Shown piece by piece: positions 8,502 to 15,971 of a stretch of DNA of 19,613 bases. Positions within the stretch are counted from its first letter, which is position 1, and each line of letters begins with the position of its first letter. The notes beneath the pieces were generated by a model. That model did not search any database, was not told the origin of the DNA, and was given only the letters and a program-made list of their open reading frames with translations. Made by a program: the position numbers and the translations under genes. The stretch comes from JBBDXA01 sp040902585. GTDB lineage: Bacteria; Planctomycetota; Phycisphaerae; Phycisphaerales; Phycisphaeraceae. The stretch covers positions 1-19,613 of the forward strand of contig JBBDXA010000177.1 in the NCBI GenBank assembly GCA_040902585.1. Reading direction: 5' to 3'.

Positions 8502-9008
8502 TCATTCAAAGAGATCCGCATCCGCATCGGGCTTGGCCGGTACCTTGTGGCCATCGCCCTTGCCGTGCTCGCCGTCCTTGTGCTCGCCGTGTTCACCGTG
8601 GTAGGTGCCGATCTTCCCAGGCTCGACGTGGTTGAGCTTATTCTCCTTCAGCACGGTGCTGTCGGTGAGCGTGGGCAGGACGCAGACGAACACGAGCATC
8701 AGAGGGATGACCGCCAGCCAGACGATGATCTGCTTTTCAAAGCGGATGTGCATGAAGTAGACGAGCACGATGTACGCCTTGGGCAGCGTGAAGACGAGGA
8801 TGAGCCAGACGAGGGCGAACTTGGGAATGAAGAATTCCTTGACGCCGTTGACCTCGTGGGCGCTGGCCTTCCAGTATTCGTACAGACCGACTTCCGCCGC
8901 CGTCAGTGCGAGCAGCGCGAGGAAGAACGGCCAGAGGCGCAGGCCGTGATGGGCATGCTTGTCATCCTTGGCGTGCGGGTCGGGGTTGGTGGCGGGTGCG
9001 TGTGACAT
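8502..9008 (-). CDS. coxD: Cytochrome c oxidase subunit IV, bacterial (CtaF/COX4_pro type)
   Basis: The protein has 168 residues and three hydrophobic segments (about 22-45, 63-88, 95-113), including PKAYIVLVYFMHI, characteristic of the small prokaryotic subunit IV that packs against subunits I and III. The C-terminus is extended by about 45 residues with a His-rich run (YHGEHGEHKDGEHGKGDGH), and the N-terminus is also His-rich; metal binding is conceivable. The start is the only ATG consistent with the MSH N-terminus, which is also the N-terminal triplet of CoxC and CoxA. Its Shine-Dalgarno is poor because heptameric repeats occupy the upstream gap. The ABC ATPase follows after 6 nt. Confidence 0.9.
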   Translation of the reverse strand: MSHAPATNPDPHAKDDKHAHHGLRLWPFFLALLALTAAEVGLYEYWKASAHEVNGVKEFFIPKFALVWLILVFTLPKAYIVLVYFMHIRFEKQIIVWLAVIPLMLVFVCVLPTLTDSTVLKENKLNHVEPGKIGTYHGEHGEHKDGEHGKGDGHKVPAKPDADADLFE

Positions 9009-9020
9009 AGTTGTTCTCGA

Positions 9021-9129
9021 AGCCGCTAGCTGCCAGCCGCTAGCCTCTAGCTTTCAATGCGTTCAAAGGTGCGAGTCGGGCGTTTTCTTAGGGCTGGCGG
9101 CTGGTGGCTAGCGGCTAGCGGCTAGCGGC
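9021..9129. repeat. Heptamer repeat tract (GCTAGCG type) between coxC and coxD
   Basis: A left tract at 9021-9052 contains units like CCGCTAGC and CAGCCGCTAGC. A right tract at 9091-9129 contains three tandem copies of GCTAGCG in the opposite sense. Together they form an inverted pair that could fold in the mRNA just upstream of the coxD start. Confidence 0.75.
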
Positions 9130-9131
9130 TC

Positions 9132-9779
9132 TTAAATCAGATACACAATCGCAAACAGAATAATCCAGACCAGGTCGACAAAGTGCCAGTACAGGCCGGT
9201 GTATTCGATCTGCTGGTAGTTCTTCGGTCCGTAGCAGCCCATGTAGCCGCGCACGGTGAGTACGGCCATGGCGACGACGCCGAGGAACACGTGCAGCCCG
9301 TGGAACCCGGTCATGGCGTAGAAGCAGCTTGCCATGATGTCCTTCTCGGGCGTCATGCCGGCGTGAATGAGGTGGTAGTACTCATACACCTGCACCCCCA
9401 CGAACATCGCGCCGAAGATGGTCGTCAGCAGCAGGCCCATGCGGCCCTTGAACTGGTCGCCCTGCTGAAACGCCTGGAGTCCCCAGACGAGCGTGACGGA
9501 CGAGCAGATGAGCAGGAACGTGTTGGCGGCGGTGAGCGGGATGTTCAGCGGGTAGTCGAGCGCAGTGGGATCGCCCCAGGTGGTCTGGCCGGCGCGGAGG
9601 ATGATGTAGGCACCGATCAGGCCGGTGAAGAACATGACTTCCGACGCGAGGAACAGCCACATGGCAAGCTTGCCGTTGCGGATGCCCAGGTTGAGTGTGG
9701 AGCCATGCGCGACGAGCGGTCCGCAGTCATCGTGCGGAACCTCTTCGCTGTGAGGATCAACGGGAGCGGCGTGCGACAT
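9132..9779 (-). CDS. coxC: Cytochrome c oxidase subunit III
   Basis: The protein has 215 residues with five membrane segments (about 38-61, 80-102, 114-133, 155-177, 196-214), the short bacterial form. Conserved marks are Glu47 in SEVMFF, GFHGLHV at 158-164 and YWHFVDLVWI at 197-206. Subunit III stabilises the catalytic core and bounds the D-channel entrance. There is an N-terminal MSHAAPVDPH tail. The ATG at 9779 has no Shine-Dalgarno: the sequence upstream is the GGGTTCA repeat tract. The gene lies between ctaB and coxD, all on the minus strand. Confidence 0.95.
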   Translation of the reverse strand: MSHAAPVDPHSEEVPHDDCGPLVAHGSTLNLGIRNGKLAMWLFLASEVMFFTGLIGAYIILRAGQTTWGDPTALDYPLNIPLTAANTFLLICSSVTLVWGLQAFQQGDQFKGRMGLLLTTIFGAMFVGVQVYEYYHLIHAGMTPEKDIMASCFYAMTGFHGLHVFLGVVAMAVLTVRGYMGCYGPKNYQQIEYTGLYWHFVDLVWIILFAIVYLI

Positions 9780-9784
9780 AAAGC

Positions 9785-9874
9785 GAGTTCCGGGTTCAGG
9801 GTTGCGAGTTCAGGGTTCAGGGTTCCGGGTTCAATGGCTTTGCAACCCTGAACTCGGAACTCGGAACCCGGAAC
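9785..9874. repeat. Heptamer repeat tract (GGGTTCA type) between ctaB and coxC
   Basis: The left tract 9785-9833 has repeated GGGTTCA/GGGTTCC units on the plus strand. The right tract 9843-9874 has the complementary sense (AACCCTGAACTCGG units). With a 9-nt spacer they make an imperfect hairpin filling almost the whole intergenic gap, directly ahead of coxC. Confidence 0.8.
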
Positions 9875-9876
9875 CA

Positions 9877-10830
9877 TTAAGTCCGATCAATCACCATCAT
9901 CGCTAAAACGAGCGGGAGGTAAACAAGGGAGGCAAAGAACATCGCGCGGGCGCGGCCGGCGGTAGGGCGCAAGACCAGCCCCAGGGCGAAGCCGAGGAAC
10001 GCGGTGCCTGCCGCGAGGGCAACGTAAAAGTAAGCAGCGCCGGCCATGCCGAGCATCGTGGGCATCAGGCCCACGGGCAACAGGGCGGCACAACAGAGCA
10101 CCATCTGGCGGAAGGTGCTGCCGCCGGTGGGGTCGATGACGGGGAGCATCGGGAAGCCGCCGCGCTCGTAGTCAGCGCGGTAGAGCCAGGCGATGGCGAG
10201 AAAGTGCGGGAGCTGCCAGAGGAACATGATCGTGAACATCACCACCGCGCCCATGCCCAGGGCATCCGTCGCGGCTGCGTATCCGATCACCGGCGGCAGA
10301 GCACCAGGCACCGCGCCGATGATCGTCGAAGTGCTGGAGACCCGCTTCATCGGCGTGTAAATGAGTGCGTAGCTGAGAATCGTGAAGGCGGCCAGGAAGG
10401 CGGCGATATCACTGGCGGCGACGGCGAGCGTGACCACGCCGGCGGTGCTGAGTGTCAGGCCGAAGAACAGCGCGGCCCGCATGGAGATGCGACCGGCGGG
10501 GATCGGCCGATCCTTCGTGCGATTCATCAGGGCGTCCGTGTCGCGCTCGTAAACCTGATTGAGAACCGATGCGCCCATGCACGAGAGCGCGGTGCCGATC
10601 ATCGCCCCGACCAGCGCGCCCCATCCGCCCACGGCCGGCCCGATGCCCAGCCACCCCTGCGTCGCAGCCTTCTCGCCGAGCATGAAACCGAGCCAGGTGG
10701 TGGCGACGACCATGACGGTGATGCGCACCTTCGAGAGCTGCACATAGTCCGCCAGGCGCGAGCGCCAGGTCGCGGAAACAGTCGCGGCATCGAGAGCCAG
10801 CACGTTGTCGTGACGCGATAGCTGCGTCAT
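9877..10830 (-). CDS. ctaB: Protoheme IX farnesyltransferase (heme O synthase)
   Basis: The protein has 317 residues. UbiA-family prenyltransferase landmarks are visible. The first Asp-rich site is N91QVYERDTDALMNRTKDRPIP, with D97 and D99 as Mg-diphosphate ligands. The second region is YRADYERGGFPMLPV near 217-231, and LWQLPHFLAIAW comes before it. About eight or nine hydrophobic helices follow the expected pattern. The enzyme attaches farnesyl to heme B to give heme O, the substrate of CtaA. The start at 10830 is preferred: GGAG lies 8 nt upstream, and the ATG overlaps the ctaA stop as ATGA (10827-10830), indicating translational coupling. A longer frame starting at 10959 would add a tail made of repeat-encoded sequence and is rejected. 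Confidence 0.95.
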   Translation of the reverse strand: MTQLSRHDNVLALDAATVSATWRSRLADYVQLSKVRITVMVVATTWLGFMLGEKAATQGWLGIGPAVGGWGALVGAMIGTALSCMGASVLNQVYERDTDALMNRTKDRPIPAGRISMRAALFFGLTLSTAGVVTLAVAASDIAAFLAAFTILSYALIYTPMKRVSSTSTIIGAVPGALPPVIGYAAATDALGMGAVVMFTIMFLWQLPHFLAIAWLYRADYERGGFPMLPVIDPTGGSTFRQMVLCCAALLPVGLMPTMLGMAGAAYFYVALAAGTAFLGFALGLVLRPTAGRARAMFFASLVYLPLVLAMMVIDRT

Positions 10831-12170
10831 GCGCGGGCTCCTTGAGCAAAGGCCATTGCGGATTGCGGATTGCGGATTGCGGATTGAGAATCGCGGCCTG
10901 TCGGATGACGGTCGGGTGAGGAAGAATCGGCGTTGCAATCCGCAATCCGCGATCCGCAATCCGCAATCGCCTTCAACCGAAACGCGATCAGGGCCGTCGT
11001 CGCCAGCAGTACCGCGCCCAGCGTCTGATGCGCAGTGGCGACTTCCGGATGCCTGCCGGTCCAGATGATCGATGCGCCAAGGAGAACCTGGAGCAGGAGC
11101 ATCACGCCGACAGCGATCGCGGGCGTTCGCAGCTTGCTCATGCCTTTGGCACGCCTGCGGATGGTGTCCACCATCAGGCCGACGACGATGATGGCGACCA
11201 CCGCGAACAGGCGATGGGCCCAGTGAATCGCGACCTGAAACGGCGAGTACCAGCCATGCTCGGTGATGCCGAAGGAGTTGGGATCATCCGACCAGGCGAT
11301 CATCGCGTCGTGAATGCCCGCTTCGGTCATTGGCGGCACGAGGTCGCCGTAGGCGAGCGGGAAGTCGGGGATGGCAATGCCCGCGCCGTGGTGCCGCATG
11401 GTCGCGCCGAGCGTGAGCTGAATGAGAATCGCGGCAAGGGCGATGTAGACGAGGCGAAGCAGGCGAGCACCATCCCGACAGGGTGGTGCTGTTGGCGCGC
11501 GATTGTCTATTGCGACGTTGCCACCAGAACGCTGTTCGCTCATAGCACCACCCTGTCGGGATGGTGCTCTCAACGCCATCCACCATCGGCTCGTGGCGGC
11601 GGCGATGAGGACGGTCATGCACAGGACGAGCTGCGCGGTGATGCCGTGAAACACCGCCCAGGTGGTGGAAAGTTCGGTGACGCGCAGGCCGCCCATGACG
11701 CCCTGGAAAGAGACGGCGATGAGGGTGGCGATGCCGAACCATTGGAGCCAGGGTCGGGCAGACCCACCCACGGGAGTGGGTGGGCTTTCAATGTTGCTCT
11801 CTGTCCCCTGTCTCCTGTCCCCTGTCCCCTGTCCCCTGTCCCCTGACTCCTGACTCCTGCCTTCCGTCTGCCAGAGCCAGATGGCCATGCCGATGGCGAA
11901 GAGGCCCACGAGCATGCCCATGAGTCGGTGGGAGTGTTCCCAGAAGATGCCGCCGACCCACATGGAAGGCGGGAAGAGGATCATGTTGTAGTTGAAAGTG
12001 GTGGGCCAGTCGGGCACCGCCAGGCCGGCACCTTTGCTGGTGACGGTGCCGCCGAGGGCGATGAGGAGAAACGTGGCGATGACGAAGGCAATGGCAAAGC
12101 GATGGCGCCAGGGGCGGTGGAGGGGAAGGGGGGCGGGTTGAGGTGATGTGTCGTTCAAGGTTCTGATCAA
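10827..12170 (-). CDS. ctaA: Heme A synthase (COX15/CtaA) with repeat-encoded inserts
   Basis: The protein has 447 residues, longer than usual. Heme-ligand motifs remain: EHSHR at 78-82 (E78, H81), His175 in VFHGITAQ, HWAHR at 316-320 (H319) and His381 in AHQTLG. CtaA oxidises heme O to heme A in the membrane. The start is non-ATG: TTG at 12170 with TAA two codons upstream, or TTG at 12158; no ATG precedes the first helix. Three stretches look foreign to the fold and are encoded by repetitive DNA. Residues about 102-138 (Gly/Asp/Arg/Gln-rich, from CCTGTCC heptamers and a palindrome) and about 201-236 (from an inverted pair of 25-nt palindromes) fall in loops. Residues about 401-437 (from GGATTGC heptamers) make the C-terminal tail. 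All keep the frame, so the enzyme is probably functional. Confidence 0.88.
   Translation of the reverse strand: MIRTLNDTSPQPAPLPLHRPWRHRFAIAFVIATFLLIALGGTVTSKGAGLAVPDWPTTFNYNMILFPPSMWVGGIFWEHSHRLMGMLVGLFAIGMAIWLWQTEGRSQESGDRGQGTGDRRQGTESNIESPPTPVGGSARPWLQWFGIATLIAVSFQGVMGGLRVTELSTTWAVFHGITAQLVLCMTVLIAAATSRWWMALRAPSRQGGAMSEQRSGGNVAIDNRAPTAPPCRDGARLLRLVYIALAAILIQLTLGATMRHHGAGIAIPDFPLAYGDLVPPMTEAGIHDAMIAWSDDPNSFGITEHGWYSPFQVAIHWAHRLFAVVAIIVVGLMVDTIRRRAKGMSKLRTPAIAVGVMLLLQVLLGASIIWTGRHPEVATAHQTLGAVLLATTALIAFRLKAIADCGSRIADCNADSSSPDRHPTGRDSQSAIRNPQSAMAFAQGARA
10855..10970. repeat. Heptamer repeat tract (GGATTGC type) inside the 3' end of ctaA
   Basis: The left tract at 10855-10888 has four to five copies of GGATTGC. 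The right tract at 10934-10970 has the complementary GCAATCC in four near-copies. Arms are separated by about 45 nt and can pair. In the ctaA frame they encode AIADCG..RIADC and SAIRNPQSA-type peptides. Confidence 0.85.
11466..11568. repeat. Inverted pair of REP-like palindromes inside ctaA
   Basis: A 25-nt unit at 11466-11490 (AGCACCATCCCG, then ACAGGGTGGTGCT) occurs again at 11544-11568 as its exact reverse complement, 53 nt away. Each unit is itself a partial palindrome (AGCACCA against TGGTGCT, CCC against GGG). The arrangement resembles a BIME (paired REP) of enterobacteria but sits in coding sequence. Confidence 0.85.
11763..11863. repeat. Palindrome plus CCTGTCC heptamer tract inside ctaA
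   Basis: A hairpin with perfect 9-nt arms CCCACCCAC/GTGGGTGGG and loop GGGA lies at 11763-11784. It is followed by GCTTTC and then, at about 11801-11863, a tract of CCTGTCC and GACTCCT units. The same hairpin plus GCTTTC plus tract order is found at 12187-12259. Confidence 0.8.
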
Positions 12171-12186
12171 CTGTTAGTCTCGGGCA

Positions 12187-12259
12187 CCCACCCACGGGAG
12201 TGGGTGGGCTTTCGCATCACTGACCCCTGTCTCCTGACTCCTGTTCCCTGTCTCCTTCC
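12187..12259. repeat. Second palindrome plus heptamer tract in the coxA-ctaA gap
   Basis: The hairpin at 12187-12208 is an exact 22-nt copy of 11763-11784 and is also followed by GCTTTC. A shorter tract of CCTGTCT/GACTCCT units follows to about 12256. In the mRNA the hairpin lies 16 nt upstream of the non-ATG ctaA start. Confidence 0.8.
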
Positions 12260-15200
12260 TCAGTGTCCTTCCGCCTGCAGTTCCGCTTCGCCCGGCAGCA
12301 GGGGGACGGTCTGCGCCAGCCAGTCTTCGCGGGTGACGGGTGAACTGTATTCGTAGGGTCCGCGGTACACGACGGGGATGGTTTCGAAGTTGCCGTGCTC
12401 CAAAGGCGGCGAAGTGGTCGCGCACCAGTCGAGGCTGTTGGCGTGCCAGGGGTTGGCCTCGGCGACCGCGCCGAAATCATCCTGCGGTTTGAAGGCCAGC
12501 AGGAACAACACGCCCGGCAGAGCGGAGAGAACGAGCAGCAACCATCGCGCGTCGAAGGTTGCCGGGCCGACGAACCAGCCGATGATCGGCCAGCCCGACA
12601 TGGCCATGTATGTTTCCTGCTTCAGGAGCATCGGCGCGAGGAAGGCCGGGATGAACAGCACATACAGCGACCGCTTGAGCACTTCAGGTGCCGACAGGCT
12701 GCTCGCGCCGGAGAGTTTCGCCAGCAGGATGAGAATACCCATCGCCGCGAGGTAGCCGAGGAAACTGCCGAAGCTGAGCATCTGCTCCAAGGAGGTCAGC
12801 TCGTGACCGAGAAGCGCGAAGACCTTGGCGATGATGAGCATGACGAAGGGAACAGCCAGCATCACCAGCGCGCCCATCGCGCGGCGACCCAGTTCCCAGA
12901 CGGCCCACACGACGCCGATGACCAGCCCGACGAACAGGCTCGCATGCCCCAGCCCGATCGCGATGTCATGCCACATCTTCGCACCGTCAGCGGTGACGGA
13001 CCAGTTGATGCGCCAGTCGACGCCGAAGAGATAGACGCCGACGTTAAACACCGTGAACGTCTGATCAGCCGCGAGGTTGCCGTCAGCTCCGAAGATGGAA
13101 GCGCCAAAGCCCATGAACTGAATCGCCACCCAGATCAACGGAAGGAGGACGACGCAGATGGCAATCCTTCCGGCGCGATGAAGGCCGCGCATCAAGAGCG
13201 CGAACAGGCCGATGAGCGATACGGACAGTCCGATGTATCCCAGAGCCGCGGCCCAGCCCTTGTAGTGCCAGACCGGATCCTGCGTGGCGACGGTGCTGAT
13301 GATGTCCTTCAGCAGCGTGAGCTGTTTGCCCGGCACCCAGCCCAGGCCGTTGCGGGCGGCCCAGATCGAAAGGCCCGCGACCATCGGGCCGAAGAACCCG
13401 ACGATGAAAAACGCAGTCATGGCCCTGCCGAGCCTGCGCGGCAGGGAGCTGAACACGTTGTAGAAGAACGCGAGCTGAGCCGTGCCCAGCATCATGGCGA
13501 AGATGGTCATCAGGACGTTCAAGCCCTGAAGGTGTTCGAGCGTGTCGTACTTGAGAATCGTCGCGTAGCGGCGCGGATGTCCGCCGATGCCCAGGATGTG
13601 CATCATGAAGAACGTGCCGTTGAACGCGACGAACGTCAGGATGAAGTGGATGACGCCCCAGCGCTGGTTAAGCTGACGGCCGAACATCTTGGGGAACCAG
13701 TGATAGACGCCGGCGAAGATGCCCATCATCGAACCGCCGAAGAGCACGTAGTGAATGTGCGCGACGATGAAGTAGGTGTCGTGAATGTGAATATCGACGG
13801 GGGCAGCCGCCATGAAGATGCCGCTGAGTCCGCCGATGACGAACATGGACACGAAGCCGAGGGCGAACAGCATCGACGGCGTGTATTTAATGTTGCCGCC
13901 CCAGAGCGTGCCCAGCCAGTTGAAGGTCTTGATGGCCGAGGGCACGGCGATCATGATCGTCGCCGCCATGAAGGTGGTGCCCAGCACCGGGTTCATGCCG
14001 GACTGGAACATGTGGTGCCCCCAGACGATGAACCCGAGGAACGCGATGCCGCCGATCGCCGCGACCATCGGCTTGTAGCCGAAGATCGGCTTGCGGGCGA
14101 AGGTGGCGATGATGTCGCTGGTGACGCCCATCGTGGGCAGGATCATGATGTACACCGCCGGGTGTGAGTAGAACCAGAACAGGTGTTGCCACATGATCGG
14201 CTGCCCGCCCGCCGCGGTCTGGGCGGTGCCGTTGAGGATCGTGTCAGCGAAAAACTGCGTGCCGAGGGTGCGATCCAAAAGCAGCATGATCATCGCGGCG
14301 GTGAGCACCGGCGTGGCCAGCAGGGCGAGGATGCTGGTGATGAGGACGGCCCAGACGGTCAGGGGCATGCGGAACATCTGCATGCCCGGCGCCCGCATGT
14401 TGAAGATGGTGGTGATGTAGTTCAGTGAGCCGACGATGGATGAGAAGCCGACCAGCGCGACGCCGGCGATCCAGAGCGTGGTGCCCAGGTTGCCGCTGAA
14501 GCGCGCCGATGACAGCGGCGGATACATCGTCCATCCGCCGCCGGCCGGGCCTTCGTGAACCCAGAAACTGACGATCATCACGATGCCCGCCGGCATCGCC
14601 AGCCAGAAGCTGAGCATGTTCAGCTTGGGGAACGCCATGTCGCGGGCACCGATCATCAAGGGCACCAGGAAGTTGCCGAACGCGCCAACGACCATCGGAA
14701 TGATGACGAAGAAGATCATCACCGAAGCGTGCATCGTGAAGAGCTGGTTGTAGGCCTCGCTCCTGAGCGTTTGCTTTTCGTAGTAGACGTCGGAGGTGAC
14801 ACTGCGCTTGCCCTTGTCGTCAAACTCCTCGTGGGCGGCGTACATCTTCAGCGTCACCGGCGCGACCTCGGCGTACTGACCCTTCTTATCGCGGATGGAA
14901 AGCAGCGTCAGCTTGATCCAGGTCCGTTCAGGGCGCAAGGGCAGGATCGCCGGATCAGGCCCGATGGACTGATGGGCCGCGCCTGCTTCGATGACCAGCG
15001 GATCGCTGTCTGCGGCCCGACCTTCTTCGCGCAGCGAGGTGCCGATCACCGCTCGCACACCTTCGGGGGTGCGGTAGTCCGCCATCACCGAGGAAGTCTT
15101 GTCGACAAACGCGTTGATCGGCTTTGCCAGAGGAGTGACCCTCCCCTTGATTCGCGTGCCCACGGGAATGGAAACCGCAAGACCGCCTTCAAAGCCGTCG

Positions 15201-15940
15201 AACCGGGTGTACGCACCTTCGGGAACATCGAATGCCTTCTTGAAGTCGGCGATCGCCTTCGTCAGGTCCTCCGGCACCGCCGCGACGACATCGCGCGCGG
15301 GAGCCTTCTGCCCCGTCACTGTATAAACCACAGCCACGCCCTTGACCCCGCCGGCGTCGGTTGCCCACTGCTTGGTGAATGCATCCGTCGGGAGCGAACT
15401 CGCTTTGCCGGTGTCATCCAGCAGTTGGACCTGGCCATCGCGAATCGCAGTCACCGCCACATGCCTGACCTTCTCGCCTTCCGGTGTCTTCTCCGTCAGA
15501 CGCACCATGACGTGGCTGTACTGCGCGGTGAAGGATTCGAGTTCCTCCATCTTGGTGTCGGCAAAGGCGCTGCCTGTATAACTCAGACCCTGGGGCAGCA
15601 TCACGCGCCCATCAACCGTCCAGCGCGCCAGATTATTTTCAGGCGCCAGGTTGGTCATGTTGCCCGGCAGGAGCGAATCGTGCGGCACGTTCTGTCCCGG
15701 CCAGGCCAGTTCGTAGCGGACACCCAGCGCCAGCAGGCCGCCCACGATCACGAACAGCAGGCTCGTGAACAGGAACTGGATGCCGATGATTTTGTGGTCG
15801 GTGGAGAAGACGTACTTCAGCCAGAACGTCTGCGGGCCGTGGCCGTGACCGGGGTCATCGTGCCCGTGGCCGTGCAGCAGGTCGGGATTCGCGTCGAGGG
15901 TTCCGTGCCCGTGTGAATCAGCGTGGGTATCGTGGCTCAT
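12260..15940 (-). CDS. coxA: Giant cytochrome c oxidase subunit I (A2 type) with two large insertions
   Basis: The start is ATG 15940 (MSHDTH..., like CoxC and CoxD), giving 1226 residues where 520-650 is usual. The active site is intact. Heme a ligands are His404 (TMHAS) and His730, and the heme a3 ligand is His728 (HDTYFIVAHIHYVLFGG region 720-736). CuB ligands are His593, His642 and His643, and the cross-linked Tyr is Tyr597. The helix VI motif YSHPAVY (591-597) lacks the glutamate and marks subfamily A2. D-channel Asp434 (GARDMAFP) and K-channel Lys671 are present. Between helix I (about 51-75) and the pre-helix-II YNQLFTMH (397-404) lie about 300 extra, mostly polar residues, predicted periplasmic. 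After helix XII (FYNVFSSL 826-833) come about 315 extra residues with eight or nine hydrophobic segments (842-1150) before the normal tail ANPWHANSLDWCATTSPP (1162-1179). The N-terminal 36 residues are His-rich. The frame is unbroken. Confidence 0.93.
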   Translation of the reverse strand: MSHDTHADSHGHGTLDANPDLLHGHGHDDPGHGHGPQTFWLKYVFSTDHKIIGIQFLFTSLLFVIVGGLLALGVRYELAWPGQNVPHDSLLPGNMTNLAPENNLARWTVDGRVMLPQGLSYTGSAFADTKMEELESFTAQYSHVMVRLTEKTPEGEKVRHVAVTAIRDGQVQLLDDTGKASSLPTDAFTKQWATDAGGVKGVAVVYTVTGQKAPARDVVAAVPEDLTKAIADFKKAFDVPEGAYTRFDGFEGGLAVSIPVGTRIKGRVTPLAKPINAFVDKTSSVMADYRTPEGVRAVIGTSLREEGRAADSDPLVIEAGAAHQSIGPDPAILPLRPERTWIKLTLLSIRDKKGQYAEVAPVTLKMYAAHEEFDDKGKRSVTSDVYYEKQTLRSEAYNQLFTMHASVMIFFVIIPMVVGAFGNFLVPLMIGARDMAFPKLNMLSFWLAMPAGIVMIVSFWVHEGPAGGGWTMYPPLSSARFSGNLGTTLWIAGVALVGFSSIVGSLNYITTIFNMRAPGMQMFRMPLTVWAVLITSILALLATPVLTAAMIMLLLDRTLGTQFFADTILNGTAQTAAGGQPIMWQHLFWFYSHPAVYIMILPTMGVTSDIIATFARKPIFGYKPMVAAIGGIAFLGFIVWGHHMFQSGMNPVLGTTFMAATIMIAVPSAIKTFNWLGTLWGGNIKYTPSMLFALGFVSMFVIGGLSGIFMAAAPVDIHIHDTYFIVAHIHYVLFGGSMMGIFAGVYHWFPKMFGRQLNQRWGVIHFILTFVAFNGTFFMMHILGIGGHPRRYATILKYDTLEHLQGLNVLMTIFAMMLGTAQLAFFYNVFSSLPRRLGRAMTAFFIVGFFGPMVAGLSIWAARNGLGWVPGKQLTLLKDIISTVATQDPVWHYKGWAAALGYIGLSVSLIGLFALLMRGLHRAGRIAICVVLLPLIWVAIQFMGFGASIFGADGNLAADQTFTVFNVGVYLFGVDWRINWSVTADGAKMWHDIAIGLGHASLFVGLVIGVVWAVWELGRRAMGALVMLAVPFVMLIIAKVFALLGHELTSLEQMLSFGSFLGYLAAMGILILLAKLSGASSLSAPEVLKRSLYVLFIPAFLAPMLLKQETYMAMSGWPIIGWFVGPATFDARWLLLVLSALPGVLFLLAFKPQDDFGAVAEANPWHANSLDWCATTSPPLEHGNFETIPVVYRGPYEYSSPVTREDWLAQTVPLLPGEAELQAEGH

Positions 15941-15971
15941 GGCGAATCGGTCCAAGTGGGCGGAGGGCGTT

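Noticed and set aside
10831..10959. N-terminal extension of CtaB starting at 10959
   Set aside because: It would be encoded by the GGATTGC repeats inside ctaA; the ATG at 10830 has a good Shine-Dalgarno and the usual ATGA overlap.
11801..11863. Heptamer tracts as a CRISPR array
   Set aside because: Units are 7 nt with no unique spacers of constant length, and no cas genes are present.
12395..15916. Long plus-strand open frames opposite coxA (up to 590 codons)
   Set aside because: They are antisense to an unambiguous oxidase gene, rich in Arg/Glu/His/Asp as expected from GC-rich antisense frames, and show no family motif.
12260..15940. CoxA as a chimera from misassembly or as two fused genes
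   Set aside because: The conserved C-terminal tail motif comes after the second insert in the same frame, and both inserts lie in correct topological positions; a simple fusion would not put the tail last.
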